DNA of 32,398 nucleotides from a virus. Both the position numbers and the translations under genes were made by a program. Below, in pieces: positions 16,197 to 24,222 of this stretch (position 1 is the first letter of the stretch; each line of letters starts with the position of its first letter). The DNA is taken from IMG/VR virus record IMGVR_UViG_3300008107_000218, positions 1 through 32,398 of that record; one strand, given 5' to 3'. The notes beneath the pieces are model-generated. The model did not search any database, was not told the origin of the DNA, and worked only from the letters and a program-made list of their open reading frames with translations.

Positions 16197-16418
16197 ATGG
16201 AGCAAGGGGTTATAGTAACGATAATCATACAGACCATTGCGTTTGCGATGGCATTGTCGAAAATGTTTACGGACATGAAGATTAAGCTAAGAGAACTTGA
16301 TCTTCGTGTTCGTACCCTTGAAAAAAAAGAGGATGAGATTGGTGAGAAGTTGGGTAAGATTTTTGATGCATTGCAAGACATAAAATTAGAATTAAAAGAT
16401 AAAGCCGATAGGTTATGA
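16197..16418 (+). CDS. Membrane-anchored coiled-coil protein
   Basis: A 73-aa protein starting at ATG 16197; an in-frame TTG at 16176 lies inside the previous gene. An N-terminal transmembrane helix (VIVTIIIQTIAFAMALSKMF) is followed by a charged coiled coil (ELDLRVRTLEKKEDEIGEKL). This single-span plus cytoplasmic or periplasmic coil layout resembles holin accessory or XhlA-type phage proteins, with the order reversed from XhlA. Paired with the small membrane protein just upstream, it may belong to lysis. The stop overlaps the next ATG (ATGA). Confidence 0.5.
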   Translation: MEQGVIVTIIIQTIAFAMALSKMFTDMKIKLRELDLRVRTLEKKEDEIGEKLGKIFDALQDIKLELKDKADRL

Positions 16419-16753
16419 TACCAGAATTTAATTTACCAGCCATTAGACAAGGAGATACTTACATTCTCCCATTGTCATTTTGGGAAGATGAGTGCGAGAC
16501 GGTAGTTATAGATGTGACTACATATGTCTTTAAGCTAATGGCTAAAAATAGTGCTGGTGCTACTCAATTTACTTGGGTAAACGCAGACTTTGTTGTTGGT
16601 GACCCTAATGAGCGTACGGTTACTCTTACAAGCGTAACCACTGCGGGTTATACTGCGGGTGAGTTTAGTTACGATTTGCAAGTAACAACTGCGACTGGCA
16701 CATACACTTGGATGCAAGGATTTATACAAGTAAATAGTCAAATAACATCATAA
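16415..16753 (+). CDS. BppU-N-like baseplate or fibre attachment protein
   Basis: A 112-aa all-beta protein. It begins PEFNLPAIRQGDTYILPLSF, then has a WVNADFVVGDPNERTVTLTS stretch and ends GTYTWMQGFIQV. This pattern (RQGDT..., then an Ig-like sandwich ending in G.i.V) is that of small domains at the start of baseplate upper or fibre proteins. It starts the fibre gene row. The exact attachment partner is unknown. Confidence 0.5.
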   Translation: MIPEFNLPAIRQGDTYILPLSFWEDECETVVIDVTTYVFKLMAKNSAGATQFTWVNADFVVGDPNERTVTLTSVTTAGYTAGEFSYDLQVTTATGTYTWMQGFIQVNSQITS

Positions 16754-16754
16754 G

Positions 16755-17405
16755 ATGTATATAAAAGTTTCTTATACCATCAACCAACCTATTATTAAGG
16801 TTACCACATCAACAAGTAATGTGTATGTGAAGGTGTCAACACCATCGCCTACATTTATAAAAATAGGTAGTGATGGTAATAGTGGTGCGGTTGAGAGTGC
16901 ATTGACGCTATTGCAATATGTACGCAATCAGACTGGTGCTACGGTGACTAAAGGAACGGTGGTGTATATAAGTGGCGCAACGGGTAATACCTCAACAATT
17001 TCTAAGGCTATTGCAACTACGGATGGTACAAGTGCGCAAACACTTGGACTAATTAAGGATGATATAGAGAATAATGGATTTGGGTATGTGGTCGTGTTTG
17101 GTAAGGTTAGTGGACTTAATACGAGTGCCTATAATGAAGGTGACCAATTATACTTATCACCAACTGTCGCTGGTACATATACAACAACTAAGCCTTATGC
17201 TCCTTACCATTTGGTGTATATAGGGATAGTGACACGATCACATCCCAATCAAGGAACTATTGAGGTTAGGGTACAAAACGGATATGAGTTGGATGAGATA
17301 CATGATGTTGCGGCACTCAACCCTAATGATGGCGATGTGTTGCAATATGTTGCAAGTACGGACTTATGGACAAAAACTTCATCAATTAATTTCGGTACCT
17401 GGTGA
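16755..17405 (+). CDS. Tail fibre-associated protein with C-terminal GTW
   Basis: A 216-aa protein. Its first 45 residues are beta-rich (KVSYTINQPIIKVTTSTSNV). The remaining part holds the segment QYVRNQTGATVTKGTVVYIS with later AYNEGDQLYLSPTVAGTYT, a module found in many phage fibre and collar proteins. It ends DLWTKTSSINFGTW. The stop overlaps the next GTG start (GTGA). Probably a fibre shaft or adaptor. Confidence 0.55.
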   Translation: MYIKVSYTINQPIIKVTTSTSNVYVKVSTPSPTFIKIGSDGNSGAVESALTLLQYVRNQTGATVTKGTVVYISGATGNTSTISKAIATTDGTSAQTLGLIKDDIENNGFGYVVVFGKVSGLNTSAYNEGDQLYLSPTVAGTYTTTKPYAPYHLVYIGIVTRSHPNQGTIEVRVQNGYELDEIHDVAALNPNDGDVLQYVASTDLWTKTSSINFGTW

Positions 17406-18220
17406 GAATAAACAAGTCACTCATAACTTATATACCTACGAGTGGTGCGGGTAGTGGCACGGTTACAAGTGTTGCCCTATCGGCTACTATGCCAACGGGG
17501 TTGACGGCTTCTATTAGTGGCTCTCCTATCACTTCAAGTGGTACACTTGGTTTGACACTTACCTTCTCGACTGGGTACTCGATACCAACAACAGTCAAGC
17601 AATCTAATTGGGATGATGCTTACACGTTTGTGGCAGCATTCCCAACTGGTAGTGCTGGTCAATTACTTAGATACAACACATTAGGTACGGCTTTGGAGTT
17701 TTTTACTCCATCGTATCTAACCTCGGCAGATATTCTTGCCACTACTCCTCTTGTTTGGAATAGTGGCACAAAGACAATGAGCATCCCACAAGCAACATCA
17801 AGTGTGAGTGGGTATCTATCATCAAGCGATTGGTTGACATTCTCATCCAAGCAAAACGCAATCACTCTAACCACTACGGGCAATAGTGGTGCATCAACTT
17901 TGGTTGGTACTACACTAAATGTGCCTGAGTACACATTGGCGGGGTTGGGTGGATTTAGCAACCCAATGACATCTTTGGGTGATATGATTTATGGTAACGC
18001 TGCTGGTGCTGCTTTGCGTAGAAGTGGTAACACCACAACGACCAAGATGTTCCTATCACAAACGGGTGATGGGACAAGTAGTGCCGCTCCTCAATGGAGT
18101 GTGGTTACGGCATCCGACACGGGTAGTGTGCCTACAAGTCGCACATTAACAATAAACGATGTGGTGTTTGATTTGAGTGCAAATAGATCGTGGAGTGTGG
18201 GGGATTACGGGACTTGGTAA
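17402..18220 (+). CDS. Tail fibre protein, GTVTSV-type
   Basis: A 272-aa Ser/Thr/Gly-rich protein that starts at GTG 17402, overlapping the previous stop by 4 nt. It has GTVTSVALSATMPTGLTA, then GSPITSSGTLGLTLTF, a fibre motif frequent in Bacteroidota phages, then DWLTFSSKQNAITLTTTGNS. It ends SWSVGDYGTW, the same last three residues as the preceding protein. The ending is shared by consecutive genes and may mark a conserved attachment or trimer-closing element. Confidence 0.6.
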   Translation: MRINKSLITYIPTSGAGSGTVTSVALSATMPTGLTASISGSPITSSGTLGLTLTFSTGYSIPTTVKQSNWDDAYTFVAAFPTGSAGQLLRYNTLGTALEFFTPSYLTSADILATTPLVWNSGTKTMSIPQATSSVSGYLSSSDWLTFSSKQNAITLTTTGNSGASTLVGTTLNVPEYTLAGLGGFSNPMTSLGDMIYGNAAGAALRRSGNTTTTKMFLSQTGDGTSSAAPQWSVVTASDTGSVPTSRTLTINDVVFDLSANRSWSVGDYGTW

Positions 18221-18248
18221 ATGAACGAACATAAGTTAATTTTGATAT

Positions 18249-20771
18249 ATGGCAAATACATTAAGATTTAAAAGGGGTTTAGCGAGTGGGATTCCTACGG
18301 CATTAGCTGGTGAGCCACTATTCACAACCGACACCTTTGATTTATACATAGGCAACGGAACGACTAACACTCGCTTCCAAAAGTACATTGCTTCGGGTGC
18401 GACTACGCAAATCCTTCGTGGTGATGGTAGCTTATACACATTCCCTTTGGCTATTAGTTCACCGAGCAATGGTCAAGTGCTAAAGTACAACGGCACATCT
18501 TGGGTGAACGATAGTGATGCGGGGATAACGGGTAGTGGTAGTGCTGGTCAAGTTGCATACTTCACTGGAGCGACTACACAAGCTGGGAGTAATAATTTAT
18601 TTTGGGATGCTACAAATAGTAGATTAGGTATAGGTACTAATACTCCATCTACGAGATTATATGTTACAAGCCCAAGTGCAAATACAACTTTTGATAGTGG
18701 CAGTGCTACTGATGCAAGATTAGAATTTAGAAGGGCTGGTACAAGAATAGGATATTTAAACTGGGATAGTGGAGTAGTAACTTTACAAGCGGATAGTGGA
18801 AACTATCTTGGATTTAATGCTGGTGGTTCCGAACGTGCAAGAATATTCGCCACTGGCAACTTCGGTATCGGCACTGGTGCGACTGATTCGGGCGAGAAGC
18901 TACAAGTGACGGGGACAATGAAGGTGACGGGGGCGGCTTCGATAGGAAGTACAATAAGTATTTCTGGTACTGCATATACACTCCTTGCATTAAACAATAC
19001 AAACGCAGTAGATTGGGGTACTCATATATCTTTTGCTGGTAACGGTACAGTATTCGGTTACTTTGGTTCAGTAGGTTCTTTATTAGGAAATACAACAAAA
19101 GATTTAACTGTTTACGCAACTGCTGGTAATGGCTTTAGAGTATATACAAATGGAAATAATTTAAGGGCAACAATAGACGCATCTGGCAATCTCGGTCTGG
19201 GTGTTACTCCAAGTGCGTGGAGTGGCGTAAGAGCATTACAAGTAGGTGCTGCCGCTTCTTTGGCTGGGTTTACTCCAACTGGAGAAGGAATGTATTTATC
19301 AAGTAATGCGTTTTTTAATGGAAGTTCTTGGATATATCAAACAAGTGCTTTTGCTTCACAATACGTTCAATTATCAAGCATACATCGTTGGTACACTGCC
19401 CCATCTGGCACTGCTGGAAACGCTATCACGTTCACCCAAGCAATGACACTTGATGCGAGTGGGAATCTTGGCGTAGGGACAACAAGTCCATCTCGTAGAT
19501 TGTCTGTTGTTGGAACTACTGATATAATCAGTTATTCAAATGGAACGACTACTGGTTACTTATATTCCGATAACAATGGTGTAGGTTTATTCAATGGTGC
19601 TACCGCAACGGGTACTGGTATATATGCAAGAACATCAAACATATTAGATTTATATTATAATGGTAGTATTGGATTACGTTTAAATAATCTTGGAAGGGTT
19701 TTGATAGGAAGTACAGGCGATAGCGGAGAGCAGCTACAAGTAACTGGCACTGCGAAGATAACGGGGGCGAGTACGTTTAACACAAGTGTGACATCGCCTT
19801 ATTTTTTAGCAACTGGTACACTACCAGCACATCAAACAAATGCTGGTGTATTTCAATATTTTTCAAATGGTGTGTCTATAAGAGCTTATGGCGCAACGGC
19901 TGGAACTGGGTTTATTAGATTTTTAACTGGTGGTGGTGGTGGTAGTGCAGATACAGAAAGAATGGTTATTGACGCAACTGGAAATGTAGCAGTTGACACT
20001 AACACATTGTTCGTTGATGCGACTAATAATAGGGTGGGGATAGGAACTGTAAGTCCAGCAGTTGCATTAGAGATTGCTGGTGCAAGTACACAACAAGTAA
20101 GAGTTACATCTACTTCGGGGGCTGATATGCGTATCAATGCTGATACAGTTGGTAGAGTAGGTACTTATAGCAATTCTAATTTAGCAGTAATAACAAATAG
20201 TGCTGCTATTGCAACTTTCTTCACTACTGGCAACCTTGCTTTAAATTCAGTAACCGATAGCGGAGAACGTCTACAAGTCACTGGCACTGCGAAGATAACG
20301 GGTGCGAGTACGTTTGGGGGGAATGTTGTAATATCACTAAATCAAAATGCTTCAACAAACTTTAATGTAACAAATACCGATGTTGGTGTCAACACAAAAT
20401 CAGAGTATGTATTAGTATCAAGAAACGGAGGAACTACTAAATTTGGTAGATATAGTAACCTAACAACTGCATATAAATTTATAAATGCAAGTGATAGTTA
20501 TGTTTTAAATGAAACATTAGGCGATTTTGCAATACTTAACGATGTAGCATCTGGCAACATTAAATTTGCTGCTGGTGGTTCATCAACGGCACATTTAACA
20601 ATAGCGTCAACGGGTAAAGTTTTATATGCAGCAGCAACAACCGCAAAAGCACAAATTAATCTTGCATCGGGTACTGCACCAACAACTCCCGTAGATGGAG
20701 ATATTTGGTTTGATGGTACAAACTTAAAAATGCAAATAGGTGGAGTAACAAAAACATTTACATTAATATAA
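18249..20771 (+). CDS. Large repetitive tail fibre
   Basis: An 840-aa trimeric-type fibre. The N terminus NTLRFKRGLASGIPTALAGE, with EPLFTTDTFDLYIGNG just after, is a common fibre head module. The body repeats short units: G(I/V)GT-like turns (LGIGTNTPS, NLGVGTTSPS, VGIGTVSPA) and three copies of SGExLQVTGTxKxTGAxxx near residues 215, 493 and 672. The C terminus (TPVDGDIWFDGTNLKMQIGG) is a conserved closing module, and no S74 chaperone domain is present. It probably contacts the host surface. Confidence 0.75.
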   Translation: MANTLRFKRGLASGIPTALAGEPLFTTDTFDLYIGNGTTNTRFQKYIASGATTQILRGDGSLYTFPLAISSPSNGQVLKYNGTSWVNDSDAGITGSGSAGQVAYFTGATTQAGSNNLFWDATNSRLGIGTNTPSTRLYVTSPSANTTFDSGSATDARLEFRRAGTRIGYLNWDSGVVTLQADSGNYLGFNAGGSERARIFATGNFGIGTGATDSGEKLQVTGTMKVTGAASIGSTISISGTAYTLLALNNTNAVDWGTHISFAGNGTVFGYFGSVGSLLGNTTKDLTVYATAGNGFRVYTNGNNLRATIDASGNLGLGVTPSAWSGVRALQVGAAASLAGFTPTGEGMYLSSNAFFNGSSWIYQTSAFASQYVQLSSIHRWYTAPSGTAGNAITFTQAMTLDASGNLGVGTTSPSRRLSVVGTTDIISYSNGTTTGYLYSDNNGVGLFNGATATGTGIYARTSNILDLYYNGSIGLRLNNLGRVLIGSTGDSGEQLQVTGTAKITGASTFNTSVTSPYFLATGTLPAHQTNAGVFQYFSNGVSIRAYGATAGTGFIRFLTGGGGGSADTERMVIDATGNVAVDTNTLFVDATNNRVGIGTVSPAVALEIAGASTQQVRVTSTSGADMRINADTVGRVGTYSNSNLAVITNSAAIATFFTTGNLALNSVTDSGERLQVTGTAKITGASTFGGNVVISLNQNASTNFNVTNTDVGVNTKSEYVLVSRNGGTTKFGRYSNLTTAYKFINASDSYVLNETLGDFAILNDVASGNIKFAAGGSSTAHLTIASTGKVLYAAATTAKAQINLASGTAPTTPVDGDIWFDGTNLKMQIGGVTKTFTLI
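18885..20315 (+). repeat. Three 60-nt repeats inside the fibre gene
   Basis: Units at 18885-18944, 19719-19778 and 20256-20315 encode SGExLQVTGTxKxTGA. The last two share nearly all bases, for example GCACTGCGAAGATAACGG. The first is more diverged. The units are 834 and 537 nt apart. Such in-frame DNA repeats can recombine and change fibre length. Confidence 0.75.
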
Positions 20772-20783
20772 AATAAAATAAAA

Positions 20784-21068
20784 ATGGGAGTACAAATTCA
20801 ACCAGTATCTATCTGGTACAACGGACAAAGCAAGAGTGCATCTGAACTTGATGCAAGGATTATTTATGATGACTTAGCGACAAGTGCTACTTTCTACTAC
20901 GAGTTAAAAGAAGCGGTAGTAGTAGATGAGGAAGGTGCATCAAGTGGTGGAGCAGTTCTATCGGTAGGCAACGTGGCTATGGATGGTCAAGATTACATTG
21001 ATTGGGATAATTCTAACGAACAAGCCTATGTTTACATAGCTGGTAAGTTAAATTTGGTAATTATCTAA
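20784..21068 (+). CDS. Conserved phage hypothetical protein after the fibre
   Basis: A 94-aa protein that starts VQIQPVSIWYNGQSKSASEL and ends YIAGKLNLVII. It is acidic and beta-rich and small enough to be a fibre assembly factor or minor structural protein. It lies 12 nt after the fibre stop, behind a TAAAATAAAATAAAA leader. I do not recognise a family. It is probably co-transcribed with the fibre. Confidence 0.5.
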   Translation: MGVQIQPVSIWYNGQSKSASELDARIIYDDLATSATFYYELKEAVVVDEEGASSGGAVLSVGNVAMDGQDYIDWDNSNEQAYVYIAGKLNLVII

Positions 21069-21078
21069 GAATTTTATA

Positions 21079-21086
21079 TAACTTTA
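21079..21086 (+). promoter_or_regulatory. Weak candidate -7 element before lysis genes
   Basis: TAACTTTA at 21079-21086 matches the Bacteroidota -7 element TAnnTTTG at seven of eight positions, 17 nt before ATG 21103. The nearest upstream TTG (21054-21056) is 22 nt away, outside the usual 17-20 nt, so the call is tentative. Confidence 0.25.
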
Positions 21087-21102
21087 CAATAAATTTAAAA
21101 CT

Positions 21103-21237
21103 ATGGACATTAAAGAACTAAAGGCTCAAGCCTACGATCTACTCGCACAAATGGAGTACATCCAAAAACAATTAGCAGAAACAAATCAGAAAATCGCTGA
21201 GGCAATGCAGAAAGATGCTGAACAAACTGCACAATAA
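21103..21237 (+). CDS. 44-aa coiled-coil protein
   Basis: A short ORF (ATG 21103, TAA 21235-21237). It begins MDIKELKAQAYDLLAQMEYI and ends KDAEQTAQ, a highly regular Gln/Ala/Glu-rich helix. It overlaps the endolysin start by 23 nt in another frame, suggesting translational coupling. It has no membrane segment, so it is not a holin. The function is unknown. Confidence 0.5.
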   Translation: MDIKELKAQAYDLLAQMEYIQKQLAETNQKIAEAMQKDAEQTAQ

Positions 21238-21808
21238 AATCCCCATACAAGTCGTTAATGAGTTGGAGAGTGTTATGCGTGAGTTTAACATCTCCAACCC
21301 TTTTCGTTTGGCGCATTTCTTAGCACAGACGGCTCACGAGAGTGGGAATTTTAAACACGTTAGAGAGAATCTTAACTACTCGGCAGAAGGACTTATCAAA
21401 GTCTTTCCAAAGTATTTCTCCAAGGAGACTGCGTTATGGTATGCTCGTAAACCTGAAGCCATCGCCAATGTCGTGTATGGTAATCGTATGGGCAATGGTG
21501 ATAAGAATAGTGGGGATGGGTTTAGGTATAGAGGCAGAGGATTTTTGGGTTTAACTGGCAAATCTAATTATAAAGCATTTGGAGATTTTATTGGTGTTGA
21601 TCTTGTTAAAGACCCCGACCTTGTAGCAACGAAGTATGCACTCACAAGTGCTGCTTGGTTCTTTGAGAAGCGAGGTCTTTGGAAGATTTGTGATAATGGG
21701 ATGAGTGATGATATTGTTGTTAGAGTATCTAAATTAATTAATGGAGGTACTATTGGTTTAACGGATAGAAGGTCTAAAACTAAAGTTTTCTCAGATTTAC
21801 TAATATGA
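21215..21808 (+). CDS. GH19-family endolysin
   Basis: A 197-aa muramidase-like enzyme of the glycoside hydrolase 19 (chitinase-type) fold, cleaving the peptidoglycan glycan chain. Key features are HFLAQTAHESGNFK with the likely catalytic E42, then ENLNYSAEGLIKVFPKYF with E51, and YRGRGFLGLTGKSNY. There is no signal peptide, so a holin or other export route is needed. The stop overlaps the next ATG (ATGA), linking it to the spanin-like gene. Confidence 0.88.
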   Translation: MLNKLHNKIPIQVVNELESVMREFNISNPFRLAHFLAQTAHESGNFKHVRENLNYSAEGLIKVFPKYFSKETALWYARKPEAIANVVYGNRMGNGDKNSGDGFRYRGRGFLGLTGKSNYKAFGDFIGVDLVKDPDLVATKYALTSAAWFFEKRGLWKICDNGMSDDIVVRVSKLINGGTIGLTDRRSKTKVFSDLLI

Positions 21809-22236
21809 AAAATGTAATATATCTATTACTCCTACTTACGTCTTGCGTAAGTGAGAAGCAAGTGCAAAGGTACTTTGTCAAGCACCCAGACAAAATAGAG
21901 AAAGTATTTATTATAGATGAATATCACGACACCATTCAGGTTGTCAAGGACTCACTTGTTGTTGAGCGCATAACAGACTCATTTTATACTTGGTTCAATG
22001 ACACCCATTACATTGATAGGTGGAGAATCAAAGAAGTTTTAAAGCCTTGTAAAGATAGTATCACTATCGTATCTAAGCGAATATTTACGGATAGATATAA
22101 GGATGTATACCTAAAGGCGAAGCGTGATAGCGAACTCAACGACAAGGCTCTTAAATGGTGGAGGAAAGGTCTCCTTCTTACTTGGGCGTGGATAGCACTT
22201 ATTCTTTTGGTCGTTTACCTAATAAAGCGTAAATGA
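21805..22236 (+). CDS. Candidate unimolecular spanin
   Basis: A 143-aa protein with both ends membrane-linked. The N terminus is a lipoprotein signal (MKNVIYLLLLLTSC, lipobox Cys14). The C terminus is a transmembrane helix (GLLLTWAWIALILLVVYLIK, about residues 120-139) followed by Arg-Lys. The periplasmic middle is charged and beta/helix mixed. A lipid anchor in the outer membrane plus a C-terminal inner-membrane helix is the definition of a u-spanin, which would join the two membranes and disrupt the outer one after endolysin action. Direct linkage to the endolysin supports this. Confidence 0.75.
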   Translation: MKNVIYLLLLLTSCVSEKQVQRYFVKHPDKIEKVFIIDEYHDTIQVVKDSLVVERITDSFYTWFNDTHYIDRWRIKEVLKPCKDSITIVSKRIFTDRYKDVYLKAKRDSELNDKALKWWRKGLLLTWAWIALILLVVYLIKRK

Positions 22237-23261
22237 GTGAAAAGGGCATAATAGCGAAAGATTATTGTGCAAAATTCAAGAATGTAAAAACGTACACCTT
22301 GGCAGTCAAGATGTATAAGGAAAATATACCACTATTCCACTCTTTAGAAAACGCAAGGTCAATGCTCCTATATTATCGTGGGTTAAATGGTAATAGAAAA
22401 CGAGCCAAAATAAAAGACAAATCCAATTTTATGCCAAAGACCTACGATACTACAAACTCCAAGCCAGAGCCAGTTAACACATCCGCAAAGGTGTTGATCT
22501 TAGATATTGAGACCGCACCTATTATGGCTTATGTGTGGGGGATATGGCAACAAAATGTAGGGACACATCAGATACAATCGGATTGGTTTTGTTTGACCTG
22601 GTCGGCAAAATGGTTATTCGAGGACAAAGTATATAGTGGGAAGCTAAAGCCAAAGGAGGTAGCCGAGCAAGACGATAAGCGCATCATACAAGGGATATGG
22701 CGGCTCGTTAACGATGCAGATATCGTGGTGGCGCATAATGGTGCGAAATTCGACATCCCAAGACTTAACTCAAGATTCATCATTAATGGGTTAAATCCTC
22801 CTCTCCCATACCAAATTATTGATACTTTGGTGCATATCCGTAGGCAGTTTGGGTTCACTTCAAACAAGCTGGACTATGTCAACAAACTACTTAATCTTGA
22901 GCGCAAGAAGGACACGAACTTTGAGTTGTGGGAGAGGTGCATGAAAGGAGAGTCTAAGGCTCTTAAAGAAATGGAGGATTATAACATACAAGATGTACGC
23001 ATCCTTGAGGAGACTTATCTTGTCATTCGACCTTGGATAAAACCACATCCTAACATGGGTTTATTTATTTTGGATGAAGGGGAGCATCGCTGCCCTAATT
23101 GTGGATCAAATAAACTAAGTGAGCAAGGTAAGAACTACAACACGACTGCGAATGTGTATGTCCTAATGAGATGTGATAATTGTGGGGCATCATCACGCAA
23201 GAGGCTTGGTAGCGCAACAATAAAACAAAAGCGACATTTACTTATCTCTGCTGCACGATGA
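22233..23261 (+). CDS. DEDD 3'-5' exonuclease with C-terminal zinc ribbon
   Basis: A 342-aa protein. The DnaQ-like core has VLILDIETAP (D91, E93), VVAHNGAKFDIPR (D174) and the DEDDy motif DYNIQDV (Y250, D254). After the core, CPNC (287-290) and CDNC (314-317) form a zinc ribbon. The first 80 residues are a basic helical extension ending in a Pro/Ser/Thr-rich linker. It could be a stand-alone proofreading or nucleic-acid-processing exonuclease. The stop overlaps the next ATG by four nt. Confidence 0.8.
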   Translation: MSEKGIIAKDYCAKFKNVKTYTLAVKMYKENIPLFHSLENARSMLLYYRGLNGNRKRAKIKDKSNFMPKTYDTTNSKPEPVNTSAKVLILDIETAPIMAYVWGIWQQNVGTHQIQSDWFCLTWSAKWLFEDKVYSGKLKPKEVAEQDDKRIIQGIWRLVNDADIVVAHNGAKFDIPRLNSRFIINGLNPPLPYQIIDTLVHIRRQFGFTSNKLDYVNKLLNLERKKDTNFELWERCMKGESKALKEMEDYNIQDVRILEETYLVIRPWIKPHPNMGLFILDEGEHRCPNCGSNKLSEQGKNYNTTANVYVLMRCDNCGASSRKRLGSATIKQKRHLLISAAR

Positions 23262-23533
23262 AACGCATAAAAGTAAAATATAGCAAATTAGGTAAGCAGA
23301 AAGTATGGGGGTTTGCTCATAGTGAGGGACTCATCGAGGTAGATGAACGCCTCAAGGGTAAGAAGAAAATGGAGATAATAATCCACGAACTTTGTCACTT
23401 GTTAGACCCTGATGATAGCGAGGAAGAGGTAGTAAGAAAAAGCGTAATCCTTACCAATACATTATGGCACGAGAAATATAGAATGATTGAGGATCATACT
23501 CAAGATATACCATTGCAAGATGGGTCGTTATAA
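23258..23533 (+). CDS. Small HExxH zinc metalloprotease-like protein
   Basis: A 91-aa protein with a single zinc motif, IIHELCHLLDPDDSEEE (about residues 41-57), inside a domain that resembles SprT-like or other small metallopeptidases. It lacks any signal peptide. It is translationally coupled to the exonuclease, and a strong terminator follows. The substrate is unknown. Catalysis is inferred from the HExxH motif only. Confidence 0.55.
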   Translation: MKRIKVKYSKLGKQKVWGFAHSEGLIEVDERLKGKKKMEIIIHELCHLLDPDDSEEEVVRKSVILTNTLWHEKYRMIEDHTQDIPLQDGSL

Positions 23534-23567
23534 GTTTTAGTATGCAGTTTTGGTTGTTATGTCCACG

Positions 23568-23592
23568 ACCCCCATTTCTATGGGGGTTTTTC
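23568..23592 (+). terminator. Strong intrinsic terminator ending the late operon
   Basis: ACCCCCAT (23568-23575) pairs with ATGGGGGT (23580-23587) around the loop TTCT, an eight-base perfect stem, then TTTTCTTTC. It lies 34 nt after the last late gene. Confidence 0.9.
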
Positions 23593-23596
23593 TTTC

Positions 23597-23619
23597 TATT
23601 GTGAGCGAAGTGAACAATA
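23597..23619 (+). promoter_or_regulatory. Inverted repeat upstream of the XRE promoter
   Basis: TATTGT (23597-23602) and ACAATA (23614-23619) are six-base inverted arms around an 11-nt centre that includes GAGCGAAGTGA. It lies 42 nt before the promoter that drives the XRE gene, so it could be an operator for autoregulation. GCGAAGC at 23621-23627 follows it. Confidence 0.35.
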
Positions 23620-23660
23620 TGCGAAGCAGTGTATTATGATAACTTTAACAAAATATATTT

Positions 23661-23689
23661 TTGTATTGTCAGATATGTTATTACATTTG
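23661..23689 (+). promoter_or_regulatory. Bacteroidota promoter for the early operon
   Basis: TTG (23661-23663) is followed after 18 nt by TACATTTG (23682-23689), a full match to the TAnnTTTG -7 element with an ideal spacer. Transcription would begin near 23695, giving a leader of about 10 nt before ATG 23705. Confidence 0.8.
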
Positions 23690-23704
23690 CAGTACAACAA
23701 ATTT

Positions 23705-23935
23705 ATGGACATGAAAATAATCATTAAAGAAGAATTACGCGCCCTTAGAGATAGCAAGGGTGTATCAAGAGAGACACTATCGAAAGTTGCCAATGTAACT
23801 ATGCAGACCATCTACCGAGCTGAGACTACTGGTAAGATTAACTTAGTTAACTATGTCAAGATTATTAATGCACTTGAAAACTATACTTATGATACATCTA
23901 CTGTGGATCGTGGTAGTCACGTTAATTACATTTAG
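23705..23935 (+). CDS. XRE-family helix-turn-helix regulator
   Basis: A 76-aa DNA-binding protein. ATG 23705 was chosen because the mapped promoter lies just upstream and the longer frame from 23636 would start before the promoter. The HTH is IKEELRALRDSKGVSRETLS, then KVANVTMQTIYRAETTGKI, the classic XRE helix 2-3 pattern. It is the first gene after the late terminator and has its own promoter, fitting an early transcription regulator. It could act at the nearby inverted repeat. Confidence 0.75.
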   Translation: MDMKIIIKEELRALRDSKGVSRETLSKVANVTMQTIYRAETTGKINLVNYVKIINALENYTYDTSTVDRGSHVNYI

Positions 23936-23960
23936 TGTAATATTATCTAAGCCACAATGG

Positions 23961-24221
23961 ATGGCTACAATCGAGAAGCATAAGAAGAGAACTAATGACA
24001 AGTATAAATTACCACCTGAGTTTTGGAGAGATATCAACGAGCTTGAGGTAATGCTACACGAAATGACAAAAGACGATGCAAGGTATGTGTTTAGTGCAAT
24101 CAATAAAGTAAGTGATAGGTATATGAAATATTATATGAACTTCACCTACGACCAACAGATGTCAAGGCTAATAACTAAGTATAACGACAAAGTATTTTTA
24201 TTATCAACAAAAACCAAGTAA
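23961..24221 (+). CDS. Unknown early protein
   Basis: An 86-aa helical protein from ATG 23961 (MATIEKHKKRTNDKYKLPPE). A longer reading from ATG 23853 adds 36 residues that look like a membrane anchor (HLLWIVVVTLITFSVILSK), but it overlaps the XRE gene by 83 nt and is probably spurious. The C-terminal half is rich in Tyr and Met (YMKYYMNFTYDQQM). No family was recognised. It lies between the regulator and the SSB-like gene. Confidence 0.55.
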   Translation: MATIEKHKKRTNDKYKLPPEFWRDINELEVMLHEMTKDDARYVFSAINKVSDRYMKYYMNFTYDQQMSRLITKYNDKVFLLSTKTK

Positions 24222-24222
24222 A

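Noticed and set aside
23853-23960. N-terminal membrane extension of the early unknown protein
   Set aside because: It overlaps the XRE gene by 83 nt. The hydrophobic text is probably a shadow, although a true membrane form cannot be ruled out.
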